Origin: Xestospongia bergquistia
Lineage: Eukaryota > Porifera > Demospongiae > Haplosclerida > Petrosiidae
Direction: 5' to 3'
NCBI GenBank assembly: GCA_963965975.1
Contig: OZ014411.1
Span: 23,481,249-23,545,248, forward strand
DNA: 64,000 nucleotides
Shown piece by piece: positions 1-12,100 of the stretch (positions within the stretch are counted from its first letter, which is position 1; every line of letters starts with the position of its first letter). Made by a program: the position numbers and the translations under genes. The notes below the pieces were generated by a model. That model worked only from the letters and a program-made list of their open reading frames with translations. It was not told the origin of the DNA and did no database searches.

Positions 1-540
1 TACTCGATGCTATGGGGTCATGCACATTCAAGTGTCCATGGAAATGGTCCCATAGGCAAGAACAACAAACATACCATAGTCGTTGATGGTCTAAAGTAAT
101 TTGCTATCACGAAAACAGAAAACTGAAGCATACATACGCTGGTTGTTTTCATCAACAAACGCCTCAATCTTGTGCTTTGAATTGAAACAAATTAATAGGT
201 GTGGTCTTTTAAGAATTAAAGACTGCCCAGTCTGCTATTAGCAAGACAAAAGTGCTAACACCACAGTCATTTTGGTTATAAACTAATTGTCAATTGCTGT
301 ACCCGTGGTATATGTTACCATCATAAATTGAACATTTTCGTAGGTATCATGATATTGCATTCAATCTAGCCCGATTTTTATTCATCAATTTTTCACTCAT
401 AGTAGCAGTGATCACTGCTACTATGCCCGAACACTTGCTGAATAAACACGAGGCTAGGGTAATATCATACTGCAAATGTTGTGAGTGTTCTCCATTTAGG
501 GTTTCTCTTTGACTTTTGGGATTCTTTAGTGCGATACCAA
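1..540. other. Left-edge stretch without a recognised gene
   Basis: No coding pattern, splice-site series or RNA gene could be supported on either strand. The next block (541-715) resembles the 5' flanks of the SRCR genes further right, so this stretch may be the decayed flank of another SRCR unit left of the window. That is inference. Confidence 0.4.
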
Positions 541-715
541 TTATTTGATACCATGTTCACCCTACACATCTTTCCTTAACTTTAAGAAGGTAAGTCAATC
601 ATGTTGCCAATGTTATGGCATATGATACTATGATAATAAAACACACTTTGTCAGTTTGTTGATCTTGCTTATTTGTCTGTAGAAGTGAGATAGTTGAATT
701 GTGTATCATTTCTTA
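541..715 (-). repeat. Copy of the SRCR-gene distal 5' flank
   Basis: This block is clearly similar to about 10155-10315 and about 22690-22850, which lie at matching distances upstream of SRCR genes A and B. The shared words include 'gatcttgcttatttgtctg' and 'catttcttact'. Both genes are on the minus strand, so this marks the upstream end of a further tandem unit whose gene would lie left of the window or has been lost. Confidence 0.6.
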
Positions 716-1443
716 CTGGGTAATAGATGAAAAGGACCAAGTTGTTGCCAGGCAATAATGTCTCATAACCAAGCTAGAAAGGTTCAAGTGTTTCAAAAAA
801 AGGTGAAACAATAAACTAATTACTATCTGCAGACATAAATGAAAAGTACTAAAGTGTGGAACCCTCATTGTAGCTATTTTGGGATACCATAATGTCAGCC
901 AGTGTTTGATTTTATCCTGCAAGTTTTTATGTGTAATGTATGAACTCTGACCTGCTGGATAATATAAGCAACAGAAGTCAGAGTTGTTTCAAACTGATGC
1001 AGTATTGTTATATCTATGAAAATATCTACAATCTGTACCACAGGTGTAGCAATTGACAATAGTTTAAAACAATGGATGTGGTATAAACAGTTTGGGCTTT
1101 ATAAATAATATAGTTCTTTTTAATAAGGGCCCACTTACTACCAAAAATTCTGTCCTGTTTTGTTTTTTCATTAATACTTGTAGACAATGTTTGTTACATA
1201 CTAAATGTTCATCAGTATTATGAGTACAGCCAATATTCATAAGTATTCATCAGAAGTATATCTGTTAGTATCTGTATCATATAATGAACTGTTTTATATT
1301 AAAGGATAAGAAACATCAAACAATCTAATTATAGACAATAAAAAATGGATTACATATGTACTTCAACTACTTGCATATCTAGAATTGCACATGAAACAAT
1401 TAGAGAAGTTAAAATATTAATAAACTGAAGTATTCGGTTTAAG
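716..1443. other. 3' flank of SRCR gene A
   Basis: No gene is seen. About 1150-1440 aligns with the 3' flank of gene B (about 12690-12980), for example around 'aatattcataagtattcatca', so the duplicated unit includes the 3' flank. A canonical AATAAA close to the gene A stop was not evident on the minus strand. Confidence 0.5.
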
Positions 1444-3267
1444 TTAATTTTCTGTTTCAATGTTAGGAAAAACAATGCCCTTAGGAGTTTCTTGCACATC
1501 ATCGTATATTTCATCTGATTCATCACATTTAACAGACAGTCCATTAGTAGCCCTTGGTGTCATGTTGTGACTTTCATTGTTACGTCCTGCTTTTGATATT
1601 GATAATTTCCTCATGCGTACAGCAATGCATATCATAAAAACAATGCTGCAAATTGTTAAAGACAAGTCATTTAAACAATAGACAATGATAAGTTGATGAC
1701 AATAGCATAAGTAATTATACAATTGCATGGTAAAATTATAGGTAAAAGAAAAACAATCTAAAGCATGAAGAAAATAGCTTAACTCCATGCAATAAAGTTT
1801 GTTGCAATAATGCTGTTTGTAGTAGATTTGAATAAAACAAGTAAGCAATTCCAACTGTAGATGCATGTCATCCTGGCTTTAACTAGTCAATTATGCATTG
1901 GCTAACACATGAAAGAAAGGATCCATCAAAAGTTAACACTATTTAGCAAACAAATAACTCTTGTATAGCATGCAGTCTAGACTTTAAATTTTAAAATCAT
2001 AATAATGTAATTGTTATTGATATCTGTTTATGAGAACCATGCACTCACCCAACAACAACAATAATGATACCAATAATAAGGAATAAGACTCCACTAATTA
2101 GAACACGATCTGTCTGTTTTGTGGATTGTGGTTGCTGTGATGGTAATGGTAGTAGTACATTATTAGTAGATGAAGTGGTACTTGACTGAGACACCATTAC
2201 TAAAAAAAGAAAATTACATTGTTTTAAGTCTTTTAATAATAAAGTTCATGTAACTCTCACCATGACAATCCACTCCAGCAACCTCAGTTTGGTAAGTCCG
2301 ACCTACACTAAATTGCAAAGTATGATGTGAACAATCTGTCAGTTTATCTTCATAACCCTGACAGTAAACATTACTGTATCGTATAGCTCTTTTTGGATGA
2401 CCATAAAATGAATTTAATACTGCTTTTCCAGCTAAAATTAAAAAAATAATAGATAAGTATTTAATTTTTACAGTAACATCAACCTACTACTTGGATTATA
2501 TCGCTTAAGTTGCTTACAAACAACTCTGGCATCATTATCATCCCAACCATGTTGGGCCACTAGACACCACACACTGTCTAAGCATATCTGTACAGTTCCT
2601 TGAAAGTCATGTGCCCCACCAACCAGACGCACATCTCCTTCAGTGCAATCTGAATAGTTAAAAGATGACTTATCTTCTAGTAAATACATATGAAATACTA
2701 AGAAAATACTTTAAGCTGTATTGTCATTTACTAATTAAAATGCAAAGATAAGAAAAAGTATGCACTTACTGTCCAAACACATTAATCCAATAATGTAGTT
2801 ATTATAATAACATGTAAAGTTTGGATAAACCAATTTGGAGCATTTTGACAAAGATTGCTCATGTCCAAAGCAATCCACATTACTGTACACAATAGGTTGA
2901 TCACCAGTCCCATATTTACCATTATAATCAATTACTGCACCTAAAACATTGAAATAAATTAACAGCTTTTTTGAGTAACTAATTTAACTTAGGCATTTTC
3001 ATTATTCAGCATACAGATTGCATACATTTACACCTAAAATTTGGTATGAAACTTCATTATTAGTAGGTACACCACTTTTATTTGTTTTACAATATTTGCT
3101 TGAGTTATTACGCACTGTCTGCAATGCATGCAAAGTTTAAATATAACATTCTTTGTAGTTTGATTAAAATATAACTATCCTGAAAATTATATAATATGAT
3201 CACCATGTTTAAAAAATTTCCCCTGTTGTAATGACCAGTTTTAAATATTGGATTCATTGTAATATAA

Positions 3268-3343
<76 letters not shown>

Positions 3344-5208
3344 GTATACCTCTGACATCATGAAATCCTGATTGTTTACAAGCAACGTATGCAGCAGACT
3401 TTCTGAAGTTGCTAGCACAAACACTCCCCCATACCCCATTAACACACACTTCAAGTCGTCCCTCTCTTGTCAGTGTTCCATTAACAAGGCGAACACTACC
3501 TTCATTACAATCACCTGGCTCTATTAGAGAGAAAATTAATAATAATTCAATCAAATAAGAGCTCATTAGACAACTGACAAACAACATAAACATGTAGGCA
3601 TGATGAAAACTTTTTGTATTAGAGAGATTACTGACAAATGTCCTGTACAAAAAAGATAATTATTTAATTAAAAAATCCCAACAAAATAGAGCAAATACAA
3701 AGGCAGTGATTGCTAATATTCAGCCATTGCAGAGAATGCAAAGAAGATAATAGAGGTGAAAGTTGCACTATATCTACATAATAGCACAGTAAATTATTTT
3801 AGTCCATTTTAGTTCCAATTTTTTGAGTTTATAACATCTTCCGATTGTTCATGCCACCTGTACTATTTTATAGTTATTGTGCAAGTTCCATTCTGCTAGT
3901 TTGTTTGCATGCTTTGTAATAGTCACTTTTACATTTGCTCCATTTTTAGAAAAAGTATTATTATTTACACTAAAAGACTTTCATAGCAAAATGGCATAAG
4001 TATGAGAAATGATTCATAGTGTTTAAAATAACTACTTTCATTTATAAAGAGCAAAAAAACATGAGATGGAAAAACACATAGTTTGTCTAAAATTGTGTTA
4101 CATCTCAAAAAAGTGGCAAGCTTTCTTTTAGCTACAGTCAGTCATAATGGAAGAGGAAGCAGAAAGATCAATAAAATTTAATATCTGGCCAATATTGTCT
4201 GTAATGCTTAGAAGTACGACCTGTAAATCAGTCATCCCTTGTTATAGAAAGAAAGTCTACCAATTGTTGAGGGATTCTAACGTGTTTTATTGAGTCTTTT
4301 TTCTTAATTTAAATGGACAATTCGGGCCTTTCTTATACTTAGCCTATTAGGCATTGTTGCAGTGTGCCTAATACTGACATTATTATGGAATACAAGTAAT
4401 ATTAAGATATCAAAGATATTTAAATGATTATATATGTTTTGCAAAATTAAAACTTACTATAGCATTTTAATCCTAGCTTGTTGTAATTACATCCATAGCT
4501 ATTGCACTGGTTTGACTGGTACAGATTACAGGATCCAATATTCTGACGTATACGTCTACAATATATATTAGAAAGGAATATCTCAGATGTTTCATTACCA
4601 TATCGTCCATCCCTAATCAATGTGGCAACTAAAAATGAAGTGGACAATAAAACAACCAATAATTATAATTATTTATTGACTAGTACTGCGTAACATTTGG
4701 TTACCAAACACTAAAATTAATGATACTTCATGAAAGTTGAATACGCAAAATATATACGTTGTACATAGAATTATGAAAATGCTATGTTTATATAACTCAC
4801 AACTACTTGTAATAAATCCAAGTTGATTGCAAACTGTCGAAGCAAAATATTGGTCAACGTATGTCGTACTGCATATTGAGTACCACTGGCTATTGTAACA
4901 TATTTGTATTGTTCCTTCATTAGATGATTGGCCACCTACCAGCTTAACTTTATAGTTAGGAGAACAGCTATTATTTCCTAAAAAGGAGATCTTTTTAATA
5001 CTGCAACAAATGGTCAGTATTAGTATATGTGTATTATTAAGCATGTATAGGAAAAATATTAGTCTTAGTGATGTTAGTAACAAACTTTGATGATTAACAC
5101 TAAAATAAATAGAATCATAAAATAAATATAACTAATGCTACTAAAGCCTTATAACATATCAATAATACAAATTAAAAAGAAAATAAATTTAAAAAAGAAT
5201 TATATATA

Positions 5209-5252
<44 letters not shown>

Positions 5253-8199
5253 AAGAAATTTCATTTATAAAAAACATGTTAAATTTCATGTAAAATAAAA
5301 CTATGTCTTAATGCACTATATATTGATTGTATTCACTACAATGTTTGCATTTAGTGTGTCATATATGTCTATTTTATATTAAATTTAACTTGATTTTACT
5401 ATCGAAACTTCATTTATGGCAACTCTATATTTGGCATTTAAATCAATTAAATAAGCGAGACTGTTGTCATTTCTACGTCTCATGCTATCTTTACAGCTCA
5501 ATATATGTATATATGCATTATAATAAAACCTTTCCATCTGCTAACATCTCCTGTTTTTAAATACTATTTATAGATACTAGTTAGCTTATTCACAAACAGA
5601 CACAATGCTTGGATACTTATATCTACTATCTTTGTATTTTGAGAGAAAAATTGCGTTTTATTTAAAAGCAAAGGGTTCAGGAAACGTGCATCTAACCTGT
5701 ATCATGACTCACGTATGTGATATTTTTTAATTACCTTGTGATGAGCTGCATTGTAATGTGATAGTGTCTTTACTTGGGTCACAATAGTATGTTGAATATC
5801 TGTAGTAACTGGAGTATTGATAGCAACTGAAAAGTGATGAGTAAGAGCTGCTGTAACAGCTATATGGACCAAATCCCATTTTTGTCCATGGGCCTCCATT
5901 GTAGCTGTATTTTGGGCCTATAAAGAACAATAAAAAATATTCCATTTATGTTGTCAATATTCTTACTAAAATCATTAAATCCCAATTGTCTACAGGCAAC
6001 AATTGCATTATTACATCCCCAATAGTAGTCACATACTGCAGTCCAATGTCCTGTAATATCACAGATTTGTAACATGCCACTATTTCCTGCAGTGTTAGTG
6101 GCGCTGTTGTAGAGCCGAATTTGTCTATATGTGCATCCACCTAAATATCAATTGCATATCATAATAACAGAGTCTAAATAAACAATAATAATATGTACAT
6201 TGTATGAATGGAGTGTATAATTTTATTTTTATAATACTGCTGGCAAGTCTAATGCTATACAGTAAGGTAATCAATCTTACAATTTACAAGTAAATAAAAA
6301 CATTTTTAAAATTGAAGTGAATGTAGAGATGGCAGTCCAATACAAAAAAAGAGTAGGGATGGTAATTGCATTATACTTACACAATGGATCAATATATCAC
6401 TATTACTACTTAAGTGATTTAGATAATTGTGAATATCCTTAATTGCATGTACAACCTGTGCTATCAAGTAGGGATGATGCAATTACCATCCATGCTATCT
6501 TGTTTGCAATAGTTTGTGTTGGACTGATATTAACAATCTGTAAAATTCTTTAATGTTAGAAAATGTTTTTATTTGTTTTTATTGTTTAGGTAACCAACAT
6601 GGAAGGTAATATGTTCCAATTTCTCTTTAACAGGCTTACAAAAAAAGCATTCTTACATATTGCGATGAAGAAGTAATAATAATTATTAATGACTAATTGA
6701 ATTAAGCTATAACAATAAAGTAGCTGGAAATTTCGAAATTGTGAAAACATGCATGGTTGTCCTCCAGAATATTGATAAGTTTTATTCATTCCTGATTCAG
6801 TGCATTGTAACTGGGCTTGCAGTTACTGGCTTATCATTCATATAATAATGATCATAGATTTCTTAATCTGAAGATCAAAGCAGGATATTGTTTATTAGAT
6901 CTACAATTGAAACTTTCTTTCAATTAATATTAATTTTTCATAAGACATTGCATGGCTTTTTTATAAGAATAGCTCTTGATAGTAAACTGCTGAAATCATA
7001 GTTGGTTTCTGAAGTGCTCAAAAGGAGATATAAAGAAGGCCATACTTTGTAGTTGAACATGACACCTCAGTGTCCAAACAACTCATTAGTTATTGTGAAC
7101 TAAAAAGCAGATGCAGAGTGAGAGGAAAGTGAAACAAATCCAATATTTGAACAATTGTGTCTGAGATACTTAGATGCCATATCTCAACCTATAATTTAAT
7201 CATAGGAAGATATACTACAAAGAGTTGAAATATTTAGATCTGTTTGAAATGAGATACTCATTAATTGTTTCCTGTCAATGCAGTTCAAGGTCATCCCTAT
7301 GTACATGTAGGCACTACTATACACTGTAAAAATTAATATGTCATTTTAACAACTAATTTGTAGTTTACATGGATGGATTACTATAGAATTTAGAATTCTT
7401 GAGAATTGCTCACTACGTAATTTTTGGTATATTGTACTGGTACATACCAACAATTATACAATGAGTAATTCACATAATTTATTAAATTACATAGTAATCC
7501 ACCCATGTAAACTACAAATTAGTTGTTAAAATGCCATATTAATTTTTACAGTGTACGTACTGTGTGCCTAATATAGATATTATATGGAAAGATACAGTGT
7601 AGAATATACATTATATATTTGATTAAGGAAGCATACTCACTTGTACTGACATTACATCTAATGCTGACAGTGTCTCTGTAATTATAGCAATAATAATAGT
7701 AAGGGTAACGATAGATAGAGGAGTTAGACAAACAGTCTATAATACTGTCATCATTGCTATTGCAACTCGTTGCTATAAATCCAATTTTGCTCCAGTAGCC
7801 ACTGTTATAGCGAGTAATGGGAGCTGCAGAAAAAAAGGATTGATTAACAATTGATGTTTTATATTTATTAAAAATGCACTTTATTATTTCTACCTGGCAC
7901 ATGCGCGTGCATCCTGCTAGACAGTTCTGTAAATGTTTTGGACTACGTGTTAACTACATATACATAATACATAAATACACACATTTTTTGACAATTTATT
8001 CACTTTGTTTTATGTTCTTGTTTTGGATGAAAAGTGAAAGCGAAAAAATTAAACAGCATTTTTCAACGACGTACGCAATCAACTAACTTTAACCGCGAGT
8101 GCTATGACGATATATCATGCTCTAAGTTCTCACCCGTAGAACTCGGAGTAACAGCAACATAGCGAGAGCTCTGTTCTTTTGTCCTTTAATTTTGTTATA

Positions 8200-8233
<34 letters not shown>

Positions 8234-8671
8234 TGAAACAATTATAAGATGTTTTTTTAAAAATTATAATCTTGTTTTGGTTTGACATGTAATGAAATAT
8301 AGGGAATATATAAATATAACAATTCTTACTTGGGTCATTGTATCCAAGTTGTTTACATACAACAATAGAGTGTGTTTGAGTCCATCCATAGTCACATACT
8401 GCTACCCACTGTCCATCTTGACATATCTGAATCATTCCATTATCTTTCAGTGTAGATGCAGTATTTTGTGAATACAATCGGACATCATCATCATCACAAG
8501 CTCCTGTACAAAAAATATGAATTTATAACCTATAATTATATAACAATGATATGCAGTTTTATAATAGCATTGCAGATGACAGCAGAATTTTTACAGTAAA
8601 GAAAACGTACCTACGATATCAGTAGCAAAATAGAAAACTATCAGTAAGACGAGAATCTTCTCAATAGACAT
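1444..8671 (-). CDS. SRCR receptor A: five SRCR domains, one TM, short tail
   Basis: Predicted type I membrane receptor of 716 aa. The 13 exons on the minus strand are 8671-8611, 8503-8330, 7823-7641, 6140-5967, 5917-5735, 4977-4801, 4628-4458, 3520-3350, 2940-2770, 2649-2488, 2431-2261, 2199-2049 and 1645-1444. All have GT-AG ends. Introns 1-11 are phase 1 and the last is phase 2, and the total is divisible by three. Exon 1 encodes the signal peptide (MSIEKILVLLIVF...). SRCR domains 1-5 occupy roughly residues 21-139, 140-258, 259-374, 375-488 and 489-599, two exons each, with typical halves such as QICQDGQWVAVCDYGW and VVCKQLGYNDP. A Ser/Thr/Gln stalk, a membrane span (about 632-660) and a 56-residue tail follow; the tail carries Tyr697 in IYDDV. 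SRCR proteins bind proteins, glycans or microbial surfaces; the ligand here is unknown. Gene B is a tandem paralogue with the same structure. Confidence 0.88.
3271..3346. repeat. (TA)n microsatellite in SRCR-A intron 8
   Basis: A long TA tract starts a few bases inside the intron, next to the 5' splice site of exon 8 (donor at 3350/3349). The matching intron of gene B has a (TG)n tract in the sense strand at the same place. Confidence 0.9.
5200..5247. repeat. (TA)n microsatellite in SRCR-A intron 5
   Basis: An AT tract lies in the intron between exons 5 and 6. The matching tract in gene B (about 16998-17310) is split by a hairpin MITE, so this copy shows the unoccupied state. Confidence 0.8.
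7322..7553. mobile_element. 232-bp TIR MITE (CACTGTAAAAATTA ends), TA target duplication
   Basis: The ends are near-perfect inverted repeats of about 63 bp with about two mismatches, starting CACTGTAAAAATTAATATG. They are flanked by TA on both sides (7320-7321 and 7554-7555). It lies in intron 3 of SRCR gene A. The matching position in gene B (about 19690-19710) lacks it, which gives a clean empty site. There is no coding capacity, so it is a non-autonomous DNA transposon. Its terminus resembles that of the larger element at 45822-47074. Confidence 0.88.
8130..8232. mobile_element. Half copy of the (TA)n-associated hairpin MITE
   Basis: This matches one arm of the elements at 17059-17268 and 21001-21275 (agtaacagcaaca, then gcgagagctctgttcttttg, then tcctttaattttgtt) and runs into a (TA)n tract. 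It lies in intron 2 of SRCR gene A. The other arm is absent. Confidence 0.7.
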
Positions 8672-8763
8672 GTTTCTCTCTAGAGCAACAATTACAATTC
8701 GACGTGGATATCGCTTATATGTGGAAAGGCAGGAAGTATGATGCATGATTTCCTGTAGAATTT

Positions 8764-8876
8764 ACATTTTATCCTAATTTTATTCGCTATATTAGAATAA
8801 AATTACAGTAATACCTGTTCAACAGGTATTACTGTAAATTTATTCTAATATAGCGAATAAAATTAGGATAAAATGT
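8764..8876. repeat. Near-perfect palindrome P1 upstream of SRCR gene A
   Basis: Two arms of about 55 bp pair almost perfectly around a centre near 8820 (acattttatcc at the left end, ggataaaatgt at the right). It starts about 90 bp upstream of the gene A start codon. The matching site upstream of gene B (about 20910-20945) has one diverged arm only. Confidence 0.88.
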
Positions 8877-9103
8877 GCATTAGATTTCATTATAATATTA
8901 AAGATAGTGATTGTACTCACATTTATATAATGAAAATTTCAATAGAAATCTATGATTTCATAAATTTACTGTAATACTATGACAACAGGCTGTTGTCATA
9001 GTACTACAGTAAATTTATGAAATCATAGATTTCTATTGACATTTTCATTATATAAATGTGAGTACAATCATTATCTTTAATATTATAATGAAATCTAATG
9101 CAC
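8875..9103. repeat. Near-perfect palindrome P2, abutting P1
   Basis: This 229-bp inverted repeat has arms of about 113 bp, a centre near 8989 (caacaggctgttg), and ends gtgcattagatttc / gaaatctaatgcac. It overlaps the end of P1 by a couple of bases. The flank of gene B at about 21375-21475 matches the right arm only. Confidence 0.88.
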
Positions 9104-12100
9104 AATGTACACTGAATGTTTAGTTAGTATAACACAAAAAAGAAAGAGTGTTTTGGACAATTAAATAATGACTAGAAGGAACATAATTGGCAAATTCTTA
9201 TTTAAAATTTACAGAACTGGCATTGTTTGGATGACTATTCAATTATTATCTATGGCTTTTATTTTAGTATATATGGCTGCTGTATAGTAATGTACATGTT
9301 GCTACTCATATTGTATAGTATAGTATATACATTATATATCTATGTATAGCATACTATATTGATCCTATTTGGAATAATATAGCCAATCATGACAATTAAG
9401 CTTACTACACAATCGTTAATAGAAGGTTGTTTTAATTTTGAATCAATGTCAAATTTGATTCATAATACTATATCTTGATAGTTGTGATCATTTCTCTGAT
9501 AAGATTCTGAAACAAATATCCCACATACTAATATATACATAATTATTATTACATGTAATGTTTTTTGTACAAGCGTTTTGCTTATTTTAAATGAATTTTT
9601 AAGGTAAATATAGTACGAGAGTTATGCCATCTCATCTGTTATTATTGTTATTTCTATTCAAAATAATATTAGCAAGTCAACTGTCACTAAATAGTCAATA
9701 GTATTCACACTGTAATACTATCTGTAATGTAGCCAGCATGACAAACAATTTGTTACACCTGTGATGAACAGTCCTTATATGTCAACAATTAATCAATATA
9801 CAATGTATAAGTGTATCTTAACTAAATTCCAAGGTAATGTGAAACTTTTAAACTATTTCTTTGTCCTTAATATCTTAATAAAATTATTCCATATATGTGT
9901 AGCATTTCAACTTTTTGGGACTCCCCAAGTCATATGTCATCTGTTTGTAGAAATAATAGATGACTTTATAATTATTTTAATAAACCCCACTTGTAGTCTC
10001 TATGACTCATTTGTCATTCCACATGTACTGTAATGTTAATTATAGTATCACATTTACAACACACTATTTCACTTGAAGCTACACATATTAATGTTTACAT
10101 GGTTTATTTACTTTGTTTGACACCATGATATTGATAAGTACATTGTATGACAAAGTGTTTGATATGTTGACCCCATACATCTCTGTAACATTAAAAAGTT
10201 ATGTTGTCAATAGTAGGGTATATGATATTTACATAATAAAATACATTTTGACAATATGTTGATCTTGCTTATTTGTCTGCAGCAGGTGGGGATTGTTGAA
10301 TTGTCTGTCATTTCTTACTAAATTCTTTGTAAAGGTGACAAGCATCAATTTGATTCAATCTAGAATGTCTCAATTTTTCATACAAATGAGAAATGATAAG
10401 AAGACCATGTGCAGATGTAAATAGTGGTATTATTTTCATTGGCACAATGTCCTCTAATGCATGATACTTTGTGGTAGTTGTTAATCAGCTACTTTAAAGA
10501 AAGGTATTTTTCAAACTGCTGCAAGAGCTAAACATTCTTTTATATGAGAACAATGATAGACATGAGAAAAGCAAACAATAATTAAAATCATTGATAGACC
10601 ACAGTATACATGATTAGAACATAGCAAACACTTTACATGCAATCCAGGTTTATAAGTGTGAAATTCTTTCTAATAGGGGGTGCCAAATAAGTCAATAAGC
10701 CATAACATCAACACACATTTTTATTCTACAAGGAAACCTTACTCCTAACATTCCAAAACTATAAAGTGTAGGTAATTAATTCACTGAAAGGGATTCAAGA
10801 TAGATGCAAGTATATGTGGCTAAATATGCAGAGACACACCCTTATAACTAGAGGACAATGGGTGACACAGAATATATATATCAATAATGCAACTGTATTA
10901 AATTATGCTTAAGCTAAATACTTAATATTCATTAGCTGGTAATAAGTAGCTTGGTTATTAAAAGTCAGTGTACTAGGGTATTAACCATCCTACTTCACCC
11001 TCTCACCCTATACTTCCCATTTTGGCTTATGCCATTTAATCCTTCTACAGATTCAGCCACAATGGCTACATCAAATGCAATATTATGATGTTAAAATGCT
11101 TTAAGGTGGATTTAGCGTGGGTGTCTTTGGTTTTCTTTGAGCAGGGTAAATCTTACTGCCTGGTAGTCTTCTCTATGATCCAAATATGAAACTATCACTT
11201 TCAGATATTGTTTTAGATAATTGCTCCATGTGATATAACGAGAATACTGTTGTAATAGTAAATTGACTTTATCATTAATCATTATTAATTAATTAGTAAG
11301 TGTTTATGTATATACATGCACGTGATTTTTCAGTCTGTTAGAACGTGCTTGAGAACATTCTGGAACTCTTATCATTTTGTTGTATATATAAGTTCTGTCA
11401 GTTCGTCTGTTTCACTCCTTTTAGTTGTTATTCATTATTCAGTAAAATACTAACACATACTTATATCATTTGTGTACAAACAATTTCCACTTAACACCAA
11501 ATTAAATTGAATTTTAGACTCATGTATAAAACTTTAGAAAAAAATAATTTTTATAATTGTTTATGCTGTTTACTTTAGTGGCAGTATTGTTTTAGTTTTG
11601 CTTCAATTGAAGTAGTTTTATTTATAAAATTAGTTTTAGTTCTTGTCATTAGTTTCATCAATTTTAAACAGTTTTATTTTATTTTAGTTGACTGACTGCT
11701 TACACACTAAAATAGTGTTAGTATCAAGTAATAAATATTCGTTATCTATTAATATCTGTCTACTGCTGCTCATCAATAATAATAGTACTCATATGATGAT
11801 ACTCATATAATAATTGTATTAACAATATACTTATTGCCAGCCAACATCAATTAAATAATAATAATAATGAATATTCAATATAATTAACTACTATCAGAGT
11901 ATCTAGCAACATCGCTTTCATTACTATCTATTTAGTATCTATTGAATATTTATTAGAATTCATTTCATTTCATGGAAACTAACAAAATAAAATTAAAATT
12001 ATGAAAGGTATTACCTACACATTATCTTTTACTTAAAATACTTAAATACTGATTGAATACAATAAAAATAATGTATACAAAGTTTAAATAAAACATGCTT

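Noticed and set aside
3254-3454. Open frames running through the TA and CA tracts at 3.3 kb and 14.7 kb
   Set aside because: They read out of frame through SRCR exon 8 into an intronic microsatellite; the splice donor before the tract gives the better model.
5327-5560. 77-codon plus-strand frame in SRCR-A intron 5
   Set aside because: AT-driven open frame inside an intron; the matching intron in gene B does not keep it open as far as I can see.
8764-9103. Hairpins considered as a CRISPR array or tRNA-like structure
   Set aside because: They are two long unrelated inverted repeats with no spacer-repeat pattern, in an animal-type locus.
9761-10033. 90-codon plus-strand frame in the gene A 5' flank
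   Set aside because: The homologous flank of gene B (about 22300-22570) has indels and stops in this frame, so it is not conserved as coding.
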